NCBI GenBank assembly: GCA_900318375.1
Contig: ONKG01000001.1
Location: 62,001 to 126,000 of the forward strand
Direction of reading: 5' to 3'
Source of the DNA: an uncultured Lachnospiraceae bacterium
Lineage (GTDB): Bacteria > Bacillota > Clostridia > Lachnospirales > Lachnospiraceae
Length of the DNA stretch: 64,000 nucleotides
Shown: in pieces, positions 17,773 through 26,574 of the stretch
Layout of the letters: each line of letters starts with the position of its first letter
Numbering within the stretch: the stretch's first letter is position 1
Translations under genes and position numbers: made by a program
The notes under the pieces: model-generated
Seen by the model: the letters and a program-made list of their open reading frames with translations, nothing else
Told to the model about the DNA's origin: nothing
Database searches by the model: none

Positions 17773-19545
17773 TTACAGTTTACCCTCATCATACATGCCC
17801 CGGATGAGGCGTCTGTCAATCTTGGCATGCGCATTGAGGGGCATTTTTTCCATGCGCAGATATTTGTTGGGACGCATGTACTTGGGCAGACGGTCACTGA
17901 GGGCTGCAATGATCGCCTTACGCTGCTCTTCCACAGCCTGGTAGACACAGACGATCTTTTCTTTTTTCTGATCATAGAAGCAGAAGGCGACATCGATAAA
18001 GTCGATCGCGTTGAGCGCAGCCTCGATCTCACCGAGTTCGATCCTGTGCCCCATGTGCTTGATCTGGTTGTCGGCACGCGCCGCAAACAGCAGATTTCCC
18101 TCAGTATTATAATATCCTAAATCACCTGTTCTGTAAATTCGATTCAGTGTTGCCGGCATTCCGGGTTTTGCCGTAAAGCTCTCTGCCGTGCGGACCGGGT
18201 TGTTCCAGTAGCCAAGCGCAACACCGGTGCCCTCGACACAGATTTCGCCCCTCACACCGATTTCCGAGGGCGAAATGATGCGGGCGGTTTTGCCGCTTTC
18301 TCCGGCTGCGGAACCAGCCTCTGCCGACCCCTCTTTCCGTTCATCATCTTCGCTCTCTCCGGCTGTCTCCAGCAAAAAGACGCGGGTATTTACAAAGGGA
18401 CGTCCGATGGGAAGCATCTCGTCATTTTCAAAATGTCTGTCCAGAATATAATAGGTGCAGTTACATGTGATCTCTGTGGGACCGTAGAGATTTACAAAAA
18501 CGGTGTCCGGGAAAAAGTCGATCCAGTAATTGATCGATTTGACCGGCATCACTTCTCCCGAGAACATCACATGACGAAGGCGGACTGGGACACTTGTCTG
18601 CATAGAGTCAAGAGCACGAAGATCCGAGACGATCCGCAGAGCCGAAACTGCCCAGATGACAGTGTTGATCCTTCGCACCGCCAGATACTCCATCAGCATG
18701 GCAGGCATCACAAACATCCTGTGGGGGACGATCTCCACACGGCCTCCACAGTGAAGGGCATTGTAGATATCCTTTACGGACACATCAAAATCAAAAGGGG
18801 CCTGGTTTCCGAATGCCGCGTCGGATTTGAATCCGAAGGCTTCCGCAAAGGCATCTGTCAGGTCCAGAACAGACCTGTGGGATACAAGAACACCCTTGGG
18901 CACACCTGTAGAACCCGAGGTGAAAATGGCATAGAGCGGATCAGTATCGATCATTCCCGCGCGCAGGATCTGTGCCTCCTGCAGAAGCTCTGTGATCAGG
19001 GCATCTTCCCCGCCCGGGGCCGTTGAGACATGGCAGGCTGCGTCACCGCCTTCCTCCGGCTCCATTTTCTCATAGACGGCTGCGTCAAAGCTTTTGCCGA
19101 TTGAGAGTTCCTCCAGCATGGGTCTGACTGCCAGGACCGGCACCTTCCAGGGAACAGGCAGCTCTCCGGGATTCTCCCGCGCGTCAACGATCATCACGGG
19201 ATCCAGCTCCTGCAGGATCATCTGCAGCCTTCCTGCCGGAAGGGCGGGATCCATAGGCACATAAAAATTGCCGCTGTAGGCGATTCCCAGAAAAGCGACG
19301 ACGGACAGGGCACTGCGGTCGATCACAACGCCGACCGGACGGCAGCGCATCCGGATCCTCGCGCCGAAATCGCGGACAGAAAAGTCTTCCCCGCCGCAGA
19401 TCATCCCGCCGATCCGCTTTGCCGTCTCCAGGGCGCCCGCCAGATATTCACGATAGGAAAAATATCTGTACTCATCCGCAAGCGCTGTTTTCTGAGGAAA
19501 GCGCCTCACATTCTCTTCCAGCATGTGCATGACTGTATTTTTCAT
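17773..19545 (-). CDS. DltA-like amino-acid adenylation enzyme
   Basis: 590 residues of the AMP-forming ligase superfamily: IFTSGSTGVPKG (phosphate loop), NLYGPTEITC, YRTGDLGYY, and the C-terminal catalytic Lys in NAHAKIDRRLI. Standard DltA is near 500 residues; the excess includes a Glu/Ala/Ser-rich loop near residues 400-430 and a loop near 180. It should activate an amino acid and load it on the carrier protein at 17339. ATG 19545 follows AAGGAGG; the frame is open further upstream without a ribosome site. Substrate (D-Ala or other) cannot be assigned by eye. Confidence 0.88.
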   Translation of the reverse strand: MKNTVMHMLEENVRRFPQKTALADEYRYFSYREYLAGALETAKRIGGMICGGEDFSVRDFGARIRMRCRPVGVVIDRSALSVVAFLGIAYSGNFYVPMDPALPAGRLQMILQELDPVMIVDARENPGELPVPWKVPVLAVRPMLEELSIGKSFDAAVYEKMEPEEGGDAACHVSTAPGGEDALITELLQEAQILRAGMIDTDPLYAIFTSGSTGVPKGVLVSHRSVLDLTDAFAEAFGFKSDAAFGNQAPFDFDVSVKDIYNALHCGGRVEIVPHRMFVMPAMLMEYLAVRRINTVIWAVSALRIVSDLRALDSMQTSVPVRLRHVMFSGEVMPVKSINYWIDFFPDTVFVNLYGPTEITCNCTYYILDRHFENDEMLPIGRPFVNTRVFLLETAGESEDDERKEGSAEAGSAAGESGKTARIISPSEIGVRGEICVEGTGVALGYWNNPVRTAESFTAKPGMPATLNRIYRTGDLGYYNTEGNLLFAARADNQIKHMGHRIELGEIEAALNAIDFIDVAFCFYDQKKEKIVCVYQAVEEQRKAIIAALSDRLPKYMRPNKYLRMEKMPLNAHAKIDRRLIRGMYDEGKL

Positions 19546-19721
19546 AACCGGTATTTCCTCCTTCCGGACCTTTTTACATGCGGTCCGAATGATCATGCGG
19601 CGCCCGCAGAGTCTGCCGGACAAAATCCTGCACCCTCACGCCGCGAAAATATTTTTGAACAAACACAGAGAATCGGCGCTGCGCCGGATCAGCAGGCACA
19701 GCACCGGTTTTCTTTCATTTA

Positions 19722-21341
19722 TCAGAATTGCGCATAAATAAAGGACGCCATATCAAAGCCCGGACCGTACATACCGAAGACCAGAATGGCTGCAACAGCC
19801 GTCAGATACACAGCCCAGCGGAAGGGGAACTGCTGGCCGGCGATTATGCTGCGGACAGTTTTCCCCCGCTCGTTAATGATATCTACTGCGGCGATCAGGA
19901 CCACCATCATCATGAGCAGACTGAAATTGCGCTCATCGATTCCCAGGGAATAGAGCGTTCCGTCGAAAAAGATCCAGGGATTGAATTTTGAAAAAGTCGC
20001 CCGCAGAAGACGGAACACGGTGCCGGCATCAGGCGCCACATCACAATAACGGCCGATGGACACGATAAAAAGCGTGCGTATCATCTGGAAAATCTTCCAG
20101 CCGGCGGCATCCTCACGGACCCGGCAGATCCTGCGCATTGCCGCGTAAGGACCTTCAAAGAGCGTCTCTGTCGAGACAAAGGTCGCATGATAGATACCGT
20201 AGATCACATATTTCCAGTTGGCTCCGTGCCAGATACCGACCAGGATAAAGACCAGAAAGGAGGCCAGGAAGGACGGAAACACCTTGCCGAAATAGGGACT
20301 GACCTTCTTTTTGAGGTTCTTCTGCATCTTCGCGAAAGGCTTGGAGAGAGCAATAGGGTAAAATACATAATCACGCATCCAGTTGCCCAGAGACATGTGC
20401 CAGCGCTGCCAGAATTCGGAAATGCTGCGCGCCATATAGGGCTGGCGGAAGTTCTCCTGCAGCCGGATCCCGAAAAGTTCGGAGGCTCCGAAGACGATGT
20501 CCATGCCGCCGGCGAAGTCCGCATAGAGCTGCACGCCGTAGAAAAGCGCCGCCACAAAAATGGTAAATCCCGCATAGCGGCACTGTTCAAAATTGCCGAA
20601 CACTTCGTTGACAATGACTGCTGCCCGCTCCGCGATGATCATTTTTTTAAAGAATCCCCACAGCATCCGCAGGATGCCCTCACGGAAATGTGTGTCGCTG
20701 AAGCGGTGAGGCGCGTAAAGCTGCTGCGCAAGATCATCGTGGCGGTTGATCGGTCCCTGCAGGATAGAGGGAAAATACGATGTAAAAAGCGCAAGCTTGA
20801 GCACGTTGCGCTCTGCACTGTATTTTCCCCTGTAGACGTCAATGAGATAGCCCATAGACTGGAAAGTATAGAATGAAATACCCAGAGGAAGCAGGAAATC
20901 CGCCACGGGGATCGACGTTCCCGCATGAAAATGCTCAAACAGGCTGTTGATATTGGTCGTGACGAAGTTTCCGTATTTGACAACTCCCAGAATACCGAAA
21001 TTGAGCAGCAGGACGAGCACCATGATACGGCGCTTTTTCTTTTGTACTGCTGCCTTCAGGATCCTCTTCTGATCTCTGCTAAGCTTTTCGGCACCCAGGT
21101 TCTGCGACTTTCTGAACCGGCTCTCCTCCCCTGAAGAAATACCGTCCATCAGCACGGCGCCTCCCCAGGTCGTCACCACAGTGACTGCGACAAAGACAGC
21201 TGCGCGGGGACCTCCGCCCACCATATAATACCAGGCACTCGAGGCCAGGAGCACCAGCCACTGAAACCGGCCCGGGATCAGATAATAGACCACCACCGAG
21301 ATAGTCAGAAATGTAATAAACTGCCATGAAAAAAATGCCAT
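19722..21341 (-). CDS. MBOAT-family O-acyltransferase (DltB/AlgI-like)
   Basis: 539 residues, around eleven hydrophobic segments. MBOAT hallmarks are clear: LGISFYTFQSMGYLIDVYRG, EFWQRWHMSLGNWMRDYVFYP, and the catalytic His in VGIWHGANWKYVIYGIYHA. MBOAT proteins pass acyl or aminoacyl groups across the membrane to envelope polymers. Its position between the SGNH and adenylation genes supports a Dlt-type D-alanylation or related acylation system. A cytosolic basic segment near residues 75-110 is KKKRR-rich. Confidence 0.93.
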   Translation of the reverse strand: MAFFSWQFITFLTISVVVYYLIPGRFQWLVLLASSAWYYMVGGGPRAAVFVAVTVVTTWGGAVLMDGISSGEESRFRKSQNLGAEKLSRDQKRILKAAVQKKKRRIMVLVLLLNFGILGVVKYGNFVTTNINSLFEHFHAGTSIPVADFLLPLGISFYTFQSMGYLIDVYRGKYSAERNVLKLALFTSYFPSILQGPINRHDDLAQQLYAPHRFSDTHFREGILRMLWGFFKKMIIAERAAVIVNEVFGNFEQCRYAGFTIFVAALFYGVQLYADFAGGMDIVFGASELFGIRLQENFRQPYMARSISEFWQRWHMSLGNWMRDYVFYPIALSKPFAKMQKNLKKKVSPYFGKVFPSFLASFLVFILVGIWHGANWKYVIYGIYHATFVSTETLFEGPYAAMRRICRVREDAAGWKIFQMIRTLFIVSIGRYCDVAPDAGTVFRLLRATFSKFNPWIFFDGTLYSLGIDERNFSLLMMMVVLIAAVDIINERGKTVRSIIAGQQFPFRWAVYLTAVAAILVFGMYGPGFDMASFIYAQF

Positions 21342-21382
21342 ATTCTACTCCATGCCGCCCCAAGGCAGCAGCCTTTCAGGCA

Positions 21383-23287
21383 TCAGTGATTATCGTGTGT
21401 ACAGCTCAGGGCATAGCTGTAAATATTGAGCCAGCAGGTATCCATCAGTTCACCGGTGGTCTTGTTGAACACCGCAAAATGAATCCCCCGGTCCGTAGCC
21501 GCATACTCCAGTCCGTTGACTACAATTGACGCGGCACTGTGGACAGCTCCGTCCTCTTCTTCGATGCGTCCGCTCGTGATCGAGTAATGGACCTTTCCGG
21601 ACTCACCTTCCAGGAAATCCATATAGTCCACAAACTCTCCGCCGCTGCCGGCGCCGTCTTCTTTGACAGATTCTGCCTGAGAGGCTTCCTCTTCCAGGCT
21701 TCCTGTGTCCTGCCCGTCCTCTGCAGCAGCGGTCTCTTCCTCTTGAGCCTCTGCAGTCTCTTTTTCAGCCTCAGCTTCGTCTGTCTGCAAAGTCTCAGCT
21801 TCCGCCTCTTCACCGGCATCCGCCCCTGCTTCTTTCATTTCCTCTGCGGCATCCGCCTCTGCAGCTTCCGCCGCCGGATCGTCTGCCTCCCCGATCTCTT
21901 CCTCATCGTCCGAGACCTGCGGGGAACCTGAGGATTTTTCATTTTTCCCGGATTTGTCCGAAGCCATCAGTGTATCTGCTTCCAGCTTGTTCTGCCGAAG
22001 TTTTTCCGGCGTGGTCTCATAGACCACCTTTCCGCCGTCGATGACAGCGATCCAGCCGTGACCCTCCCAGGAATGGAGATCCCGGCTGATCCCGAACCCC
22101 TGCAGAAGAGATGCCGCGTCTTCTGACAGAATGGCAGAATCCACTTTTCCGTTGAGCGTGATCAGCACGATCGCGTCCTCGACGGGCTCATCATGGGCAT
22201 CACTCTTGAGTGTTGCGGCATAATCCCTCAAAAAGAGAGAACGGTTGAGGGAATCCCTCATGCGGCTCAGAGGATAGGCAGCCAGGTCCTCATCGAGTTC
22301 TGTATACACACCTTCTTCCCCGCGCCTGTCGGGCACATCATAATTATCCTTGATCGCCTGCCCCAGGACCTTTGTGAACTTTGCGGCGCCCCAGCGGTTC
22401 AGATGCTCGCCGTCGTAAGCGTCTTTCTCCAGATCCAGTCCCAGTTCCTCGACCTGCCCGAAATAGTCGAGATGTTTGACGCCGAGTTCCCTGGCCAGGT
22501 TGGTGACATCCTCCGCCGCACTTTTTCGCAGGTTGAATCCATGCTGATCAAAAAACTTGTTCTTTCCGATAACAGGCATGGTCACAAGCAGGATTTCCGT
22601 ATTATTTTCGCGGCACAGTTCAACTGTTTTTTCTATATACATACGGGAGCTTTCCGTCAGAGTATTGGGATAGCTCTTTGCTTCATCAAAAGGCTCGGAG
22701 ACTTCCACTCGTCCCGTGACCTTGGCGCCGTAGACCATCTCCTTGGCCTGGGGGAGCGCGTCCTCAAAAGTGAGCTCCTGCCAGCGGGTGTGAAACGCGA
22801 TCAGCGGGAAAAGGAGCGGCTTCAGATCCGCGTCCTCCGGGGACAGTTCCCGGATCATGTCGATCCTGTTCCTGTTCAGATAAGGCATGGTATCCGTGAT
22901 ATAGTGGATATACTGAGAATCCATCGTCTCCTCATCGTGCCAGGCGCGGCTGCAGTCCAGAACAATGAGTGAGGGATGGTCCTTCTCGATCACCTCTTTG
23001 GCCAGATAATAGGAGGCCTCCAGTGACTGATTGCCTGTGCTGAGATTATAGGACGCGATCCCGAATTCATCATACAGCTCCATGGGATAAATTCCGTACA
23101 TCACCAGGGAGGCTCCCAGAAAGGCCACATCAAAGGTGCCGTCCTTATATTTATAATAGCGCGGACACAGATTGTCCTCCTGGACCAGTTTCAGAGATTT
23201 GTCCAGACACATCACCACTGAGGCAAGAATCAAAAGGAAAACGATCCCCTTTATGCCCCGGGTGACCCGGTTTTTGAATTTTTTCAT
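21383..23287 (-). CDS. DltD/SGNH-like membrane-anchored protein with acidic repeat insert
   Basis: 634 residues starting at ATG 23287, four bases after GGAGG. One N-terminal helix anchors an extracellular SGNH-type domain: FLGASLVMYGIYP holds the nucleophile Ser (about 60), and AYDGEHLNRWGAAKF the Asp/His pair. This arrangement is typical of DltD and of polysaccharide O-acetylation partners. Residues about 430-560 are an unusual Glu/Ala/Asp-rich tract, followed by a C-terminal domain of about 80 residues. It is the first gene of the operon, feeding or hydrolysing the acyl group handled by the MBOAT protein. Confidence 0.85.
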   Translation of the reverse strand: MKKFKNRVTRGIKGIVFLLILASVVMCLDKSLKLVQEDNLCPRYYKYKDGTFDVAFLGASLVMYGIYPMELYDEFGIASYNLSTGNQSLEASYYLAKEVIEKDHPSLIVLDCSRAWHDEETMDSQYIHYITDTMPYLNRNRIDMIRELSPEDADLKPLLFPLIAFHTRWQELTFEDALPQAKEMVYGAKVTGRVEVSEPFDEAKSYPNTLTESSRMYIEKTVELCRENNTEILLVTMPVIGKNKFFDQHGFNLRKSAAEDVTNLARELGVKHLDYFGQVEELGLDLEKDAYDGEHLNRWGAAKFTKVLGQAIKDNYDVPDRRGEEGVYTELDEDLAAYPLSRMRDSLNRSLFLRDYAATLKSDAHDEPVEDAIVLITLNGKVDSAILSEDAASLLQGFGISRDLHSWEGHGWIAVIDGGKVVYETTPEKLRQNKLEADTLMASDKSGKNEKSSGSPQVSDDEEEIGEADDPAAEAAEADAAEEMKEAGADAGEEAEAETLQTDEAEAEKETAEAQEEETAAAEDGQDTGSLEEEASQAESVKEDGAGSGGEFVDYMDFLEGESGKVHYSITSGRIEEEDGAVHSAASIVVNGLEYAATDRGIHFAVFNKTTGELMDTCWLNIYSYALSCTHDNH

Positions 23288-23375
23288 CTGTCCTCCAAAT
23301 GCGGCAGAATCCTGCTGCATTGTTTCAAGACCTTGTGCTGATTCTCCCGACCGCCATATTTCGTGCAGATAGGGA

Positions 23376-23465
23376 AAATCCGTGCAGTCACAGATACACC
23401 CATGCAGTCACAGATAAACCCATGCAAGTACAGTTATGTCATGCCGGCACAGTTATGTTCATGCA
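23376..23465. repeat. 20-bp degenerate tandem repeat between galE and the dlt-like operon
   Basis: GTGCAGTCACAGATACACCCA, then the same with AAACCCA, then more diverged units (CATGCAAGTACAGTTATGT). It lies between the galE stop codon and the start of the SGNH gene. Confidence 0.7.
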
Positions 23466-23499
23466 TTGCAGATCTGTTCTTACAGTTACGGCACAGGGA

Positions 23500-24516
23500 C
23501 TACTCCACATACCCGTCGGGATTGCTTGACTGCCAGCGCCATGCGTCGGAGCACATATCCTGGAGATTCTTCTCCGCGGACCAGCCCAGGATCTCCTTTG
23601 CCTTGGAAGGATCGGAGTAGCAGGTCGCGATATCTCCGGGACGGCGGGGATCGATGACATAGGGAAGCTCTTTTCCGCAGGCCTGGGAGAAGGCGCGGAT
23701 GATATCGAGAACGCTGTAGCCGATTCCTGTGCCCAGGTTAAAGACGTTGACGCCATCCAGTTTTTCCATTCCTTCGATTGCCTTTACATGGCCTTTGGCC
23801 AGGTCAACGACATGGATATAATCGCGGACACCTGTTCCGTCAGGTGTATCATAATCATTTCCGAAGACGTGTACCATCTCCAGCTTGCCGGAGGCCACCT
23901 GCGCCACATAAGGCAGCAGGTTGTTGGGGATGCCCTTGGGATCCTCGCCGATGAGGCCGCTGGCATGCGCGCCGATGGGATTAAAATAACGGAGCAGCAT
24001 GACGCGCCACTCATTGTCCGCGCGCCAGATATCGGTCAGGATGCGCTCCTGCATGGACTTGGTCTCACCGTAGGGATTGGTTGTAATTCCCTTGGGGCAC
24101 TCCTCGGTGATCGGCACAAAAGCCGGATCTCCGTAGACAGTAGCGGAGGAGGAAAAGACGATTTTCTTACAGCCGTGACTTCTCATCACATCGCAGAGTG
24201 TCAGCGTGGAATCGATGTTGTTGCGATAATACTCGATCGGCATACGGGTCGACTCGCCTACAGCCTTGTAGCCCGCGAAGTGGATCACGGCGTCAATATT
24301 TTCCTTTTCAAAAATCTCCTCAAGGCCGGCGCGGTCGCAGATATCCTGTTTGTAGAATTTCGGGCGCTTCCCCGCAATCTTCTCAATGCGGTCTACCACC
24401 ATTTCTTTCGCGTTATAAAGATTGTCCGCGATCACAACATCATAACCAGCATCCAGAAGCTCCACCACAGTGTGGCTTCCGATAAATCCAGCTCCGCCTG
24501 TCACAAGAATAGCCAT
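23500..24516 (-). CDS. galE: UDP-glucose 4-epimerase
   Basis: 338 residues, full length. An extended short-chain dehydrogenase fold with the NAD motif TGGAGFIGS at the N-terminus, SSSATVYG, and the catalytic YGETK Tyr/Lys pair. The C-terminal RRPGDIATCYSDP and WSAEKNLQDMC motifs are typical of bacterial GalE. It interconverts UDP-glucose and UDP-galactose in the cytosol, supplying galactose to envelope polymers or the Leloir pathway. The ribosome site is weak (GGAAAAAAAT). It lies 212 bases upstream of the dlt-like operon in the same orientation. Confidence 0.96.
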   Translation of the reverse strand: MAILVTGGAGFIGSHTVVELLDAGYDVVIADNLYNAKEMVVDRIEKIAGKRPKFYKQDICDRAGLEEIFEKENIDAVIHFAGYKAVGESTRMPIEYYRNNIDSTLTLCDVMRSHGCKKIVFSSSATVYGDPAFVPITEECPKGITTNPYGETKSMQERILTDIWRADNEWRVMLLRYFNPIGAHASGLIGEDPKGIPNNLLPYVAQVASGKLEMVHVFGNDYDTPDGTGVRDYIHVVDLAKGHVKAIEGMEKLDGVNVFNLGTGIGYSVLDIIRAFSQACGKELPYVIDPRRPGDIATCYSDPSKAKEILGWSAEKNLQDMCSDAWRWQSSNPDGYVE

Positions 24517-25127
24517 ATTTTTTTCCGGCGCCCCTCTCTGACATCACTGACAGCCTCCCTTCAGCCTCTGGCTCATCGATGATTCACGCATCTTTCGACA
24601 GCAGAAGCGGCAGATCTGTCCGGTGCGCAGCCCGGCGCCTCTCTCCTTTCCATTATCATTAAGAAATAAGATTACCATATTAATCTGTGTAAACAAGTAC
24701 GAACAGCCGCAAAAAAGAAAATCTTTCCATTTAATAGCGAAACTTAATAGCGAAACTGTCTTTTACAGTCTACACTGTTTCCGCAAAATGTTCAAACTGA
24801 ATATATCTCGTTAAAGTACTGTACATTCCCCCAAAAACACCTTCCGGCCCTGCTCTTCAGCAGCCGGAAAACAAAATATGGCGTCTCAATAGCCGAATAG
24901 CGTTACATTGCGGAAGTTACTGTACAGTCCCGCCTGAAACGCGGGAGGTACTATGTGCGGCCTTCAGGAGGACGCATACAGTAAAGTACAGAAAAAAGCA
25001 CAAAATATCCATCAATATATTGCTTGACAAATCAACTGTCTTTACATATTATTTGCATGACACAACAGCTGACAAGACAGCTGTTCCTGCGATCTGTCAG
25101 GCGTCTGGTTACAGCAGGCAGGCTATT
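24517..25127. other. Long intergenic region upstream of galE and the PfoR-like gene
   Basis: No gene is supported. It contains a hairpin CCGG-CCTGCT/AGCAG-CCGG near 24847-24872, three TACTGTAC-like sequences, and the three-way junction candidate described at 24917. Confidence 0.5.
24917..24984 (+). ncRNA. Possible three-way-junction leader element
   Basis: TTACTGTA (24917-24924) pairs perfectly with TACAGTAA (24977-24984). Inside are two hairpins: CCCGC/GCGGG and TGCG/CGCA. A closed outer stem with two inner hairpins is a typical riboswitch-like fold, about 320 bases upstream of the PfoR-like gene. I do not recognise its class; it may equally be a mobile-element relic. Confidence 0.35.
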
Positions 25128-25247
25128 GACTTATGTCAGGCTGTCAGAATGCATCAGGCAGGGCATTGACTTCTGCCAGGCTGTCAGGATGCACCAGGCA
25201 GGGCATTGACTTCTGTCAGGCTGTCAGGATGCACCAGGCAGGGCATC
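25128..25247. repeat. 40-bp tandem repeat, three copies
   Basis: Units beginning GACTTCTGCCAGGCTGTCAG at 25128, 25168 and 25208, differing by one to four bases. Directly before the start of the PfoR-like gene. An open frame runs through it into the gene, but the ribosome site lies after it. Confidence 0.92.
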
Positions 25248-25303
25248 GTCTCCTGTCATCGACAGGTTACTCAACACACTCGAAAGGAAAAGGAATTAAA
25301 GAA

Positions 25304-26365
25304 ATGGCTAAAGAAAAACAGGGCTTCCTCGCACGCAAGAATGTCGTTATTTCTGCGCGCCGCTACGGAATCGACGCGCTCGGCGCCATGGCGCAGGGTC
25401 TCTTCGCGTCTCTCCTGATCGGAACGATCCTGAATACACTGGGCACACAGCTGGGAGTTGAAGCGCTGGTAAAAGTCGGCGCTTACGCCTCTTCCATGAG
25501 CGGCGCAGCAATGGCCGTCGCCATCGGCTTCGCCCTGCAGGCTCCTCCGCTTGTGCTTTTCTCTCTGGTAACAGTCGGTACCGCGGCAAATGAGATGGGT
25601 AAGGCAGGCGGCCCGCTTTCCGTTCTCATCATCGCGATCATCGCAGCCGAGCTCGGCAAGATCGTCTCCAAGGAGACCAGAGTGGACATCCTGGTCACAC
25701 CCCTTGTGACGATCCTCTCCGGTGTAGGACTTGCCGCCCTGATCGCTCCTGCCATCGGCGCAGCTGCTTCCAGCGTCGGTGCCCTCATCATGTGGGCGAC
25801 CAATCAGCAGCCCTTCATCATGGGCATCCTTGTCTCTGTCATCGTCGGAATCGCTCTCACTCTGCCCATTTCTTCCGCAGCCATCTGCGCTGCTCTGTCC
25901 CTTACAGGGCTTGCCGGAGGCGCCGCTGTCGCAGGTTGCTGCGCACAGATGATCGGCTTTGCCTTCATGTCCTTTAAGGAGAATAAATGGGGCGGGCTTG
26001 TCTCCCAGGGTATCGGCACCTCCATGCTGCAGATGGGCAACATTGTCCGCAACCCGATGATCTGGCTCCCCCCGATCATCACCTCGGCGATCACCGGTCC
26101 CATCGCCACCTGCATTTTCAAAATGCAGATGAACGGCGCCCCCGTTGCCTCCGGCATGGGTACCTGCGGACTGGTCGGCCAGATCGGCGTCTACACAGGC
26201 TGGATCAATGACATCGCGGAAGGCGCCAAGGCAGCCATCACCGCAAGCGACTGGATCGGTCTTTTCCTGATCTGCTTCATCCTTCCCGCAGTCCTGACAC
26301 CCATCATCGCCATCCCCTTCCGCAAGGCAGGCCTCATCAAAGACGGCGACATGAAACTCGACTGA
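25304..26365 (+). CDS. PTS_EIIC_2 family membrane protein (PfoR-like)
   Basis: 353 residues, about ten hydrophobic segments rich in Gly and Ala. The long phrases ISARRYGIDALGAMAQGLF, GFALQAPPLVLFSL and GMGTCGLVGQIGVYTGW recall the PTS EIIC type 2 family represented by Clostridium perfringens PfoR. Despite the name, no IIA or IIB partners are nearby, so phosphotransfer-linked sugar uptake is doubtful. ATG 25304 follows GGAAAAGGAA; the longer open frame upstream is the 40-bp tandem repeat. Monocistronic with a strong terminator. Confidence 0.8.
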   Translation: MAKEKQGFLARKNVVISARRYGIDALGAMAQGLFASLLIGTILNTLGTQLGVEALVKVGAYASSMSGAAMAVAIGFALQAPPLVLFSLVTVGTAANEMGKAGGPLSVLIIAIIAAELGKIVSKETRVDILVTPLVTILSGVGLAALIAPAIGAAASSVGALIMWATNQQPFIMGILVSVIVGIALTLPISSAAICAALSLTGLAGGAAVAGCCAQMIGFAFMSFKENKWGGLVSQGIGTSMLQMGNIVRNPMIWLPPIITSAITGPIATCIFKMQMNGAPVASGMGTCGLVGQIGVYTGWINDIAEGAKAAITASDWIGLFLICFILPAVLTPIIAIPFRKAGLIKDGDMKLD

Positions 26366-26447
26366 GTACAAACCCCAAAATAATCAATTGAAATAATCAG
26401 CAAAGTGACAAAGAAAGGGATACAAAGCCCGGCAAAGTACACAAAAC

Positions 26448-26491
26448 AGCGGGGACAGACTTCAAAGAGGTCTGTCCCCGCTTTCTCATTT
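26448..26491 (+). terminator. Strong terminator of the PfoR-like gene
   Basis: AGCGGGGACAGAC and GTCTGTCCCCGCT form a perfect 13-bp stem followed by TTCTCATTTTT. Confidence 0.9.
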
Positions 26492-26574
26492 TTACTTCTG
26501 CACAGAATCCTGTCCCCGGACCGGTCTCCGGTCCTTACTCAATAGATTTACTTAATAAAGATATACTTAATGCT

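Noticed and set aside
25128..25247. CRISPR-like array
   Set aside because: Units are contiguous 40-bp tandem copies without unique spacers, and no cas gene is near.
25133..25303. Longer N-terminus for the PfoR-like protein
   Set aside because: The extension is entirely the 40-bp tandem repeat and the ribosome site lies after it.
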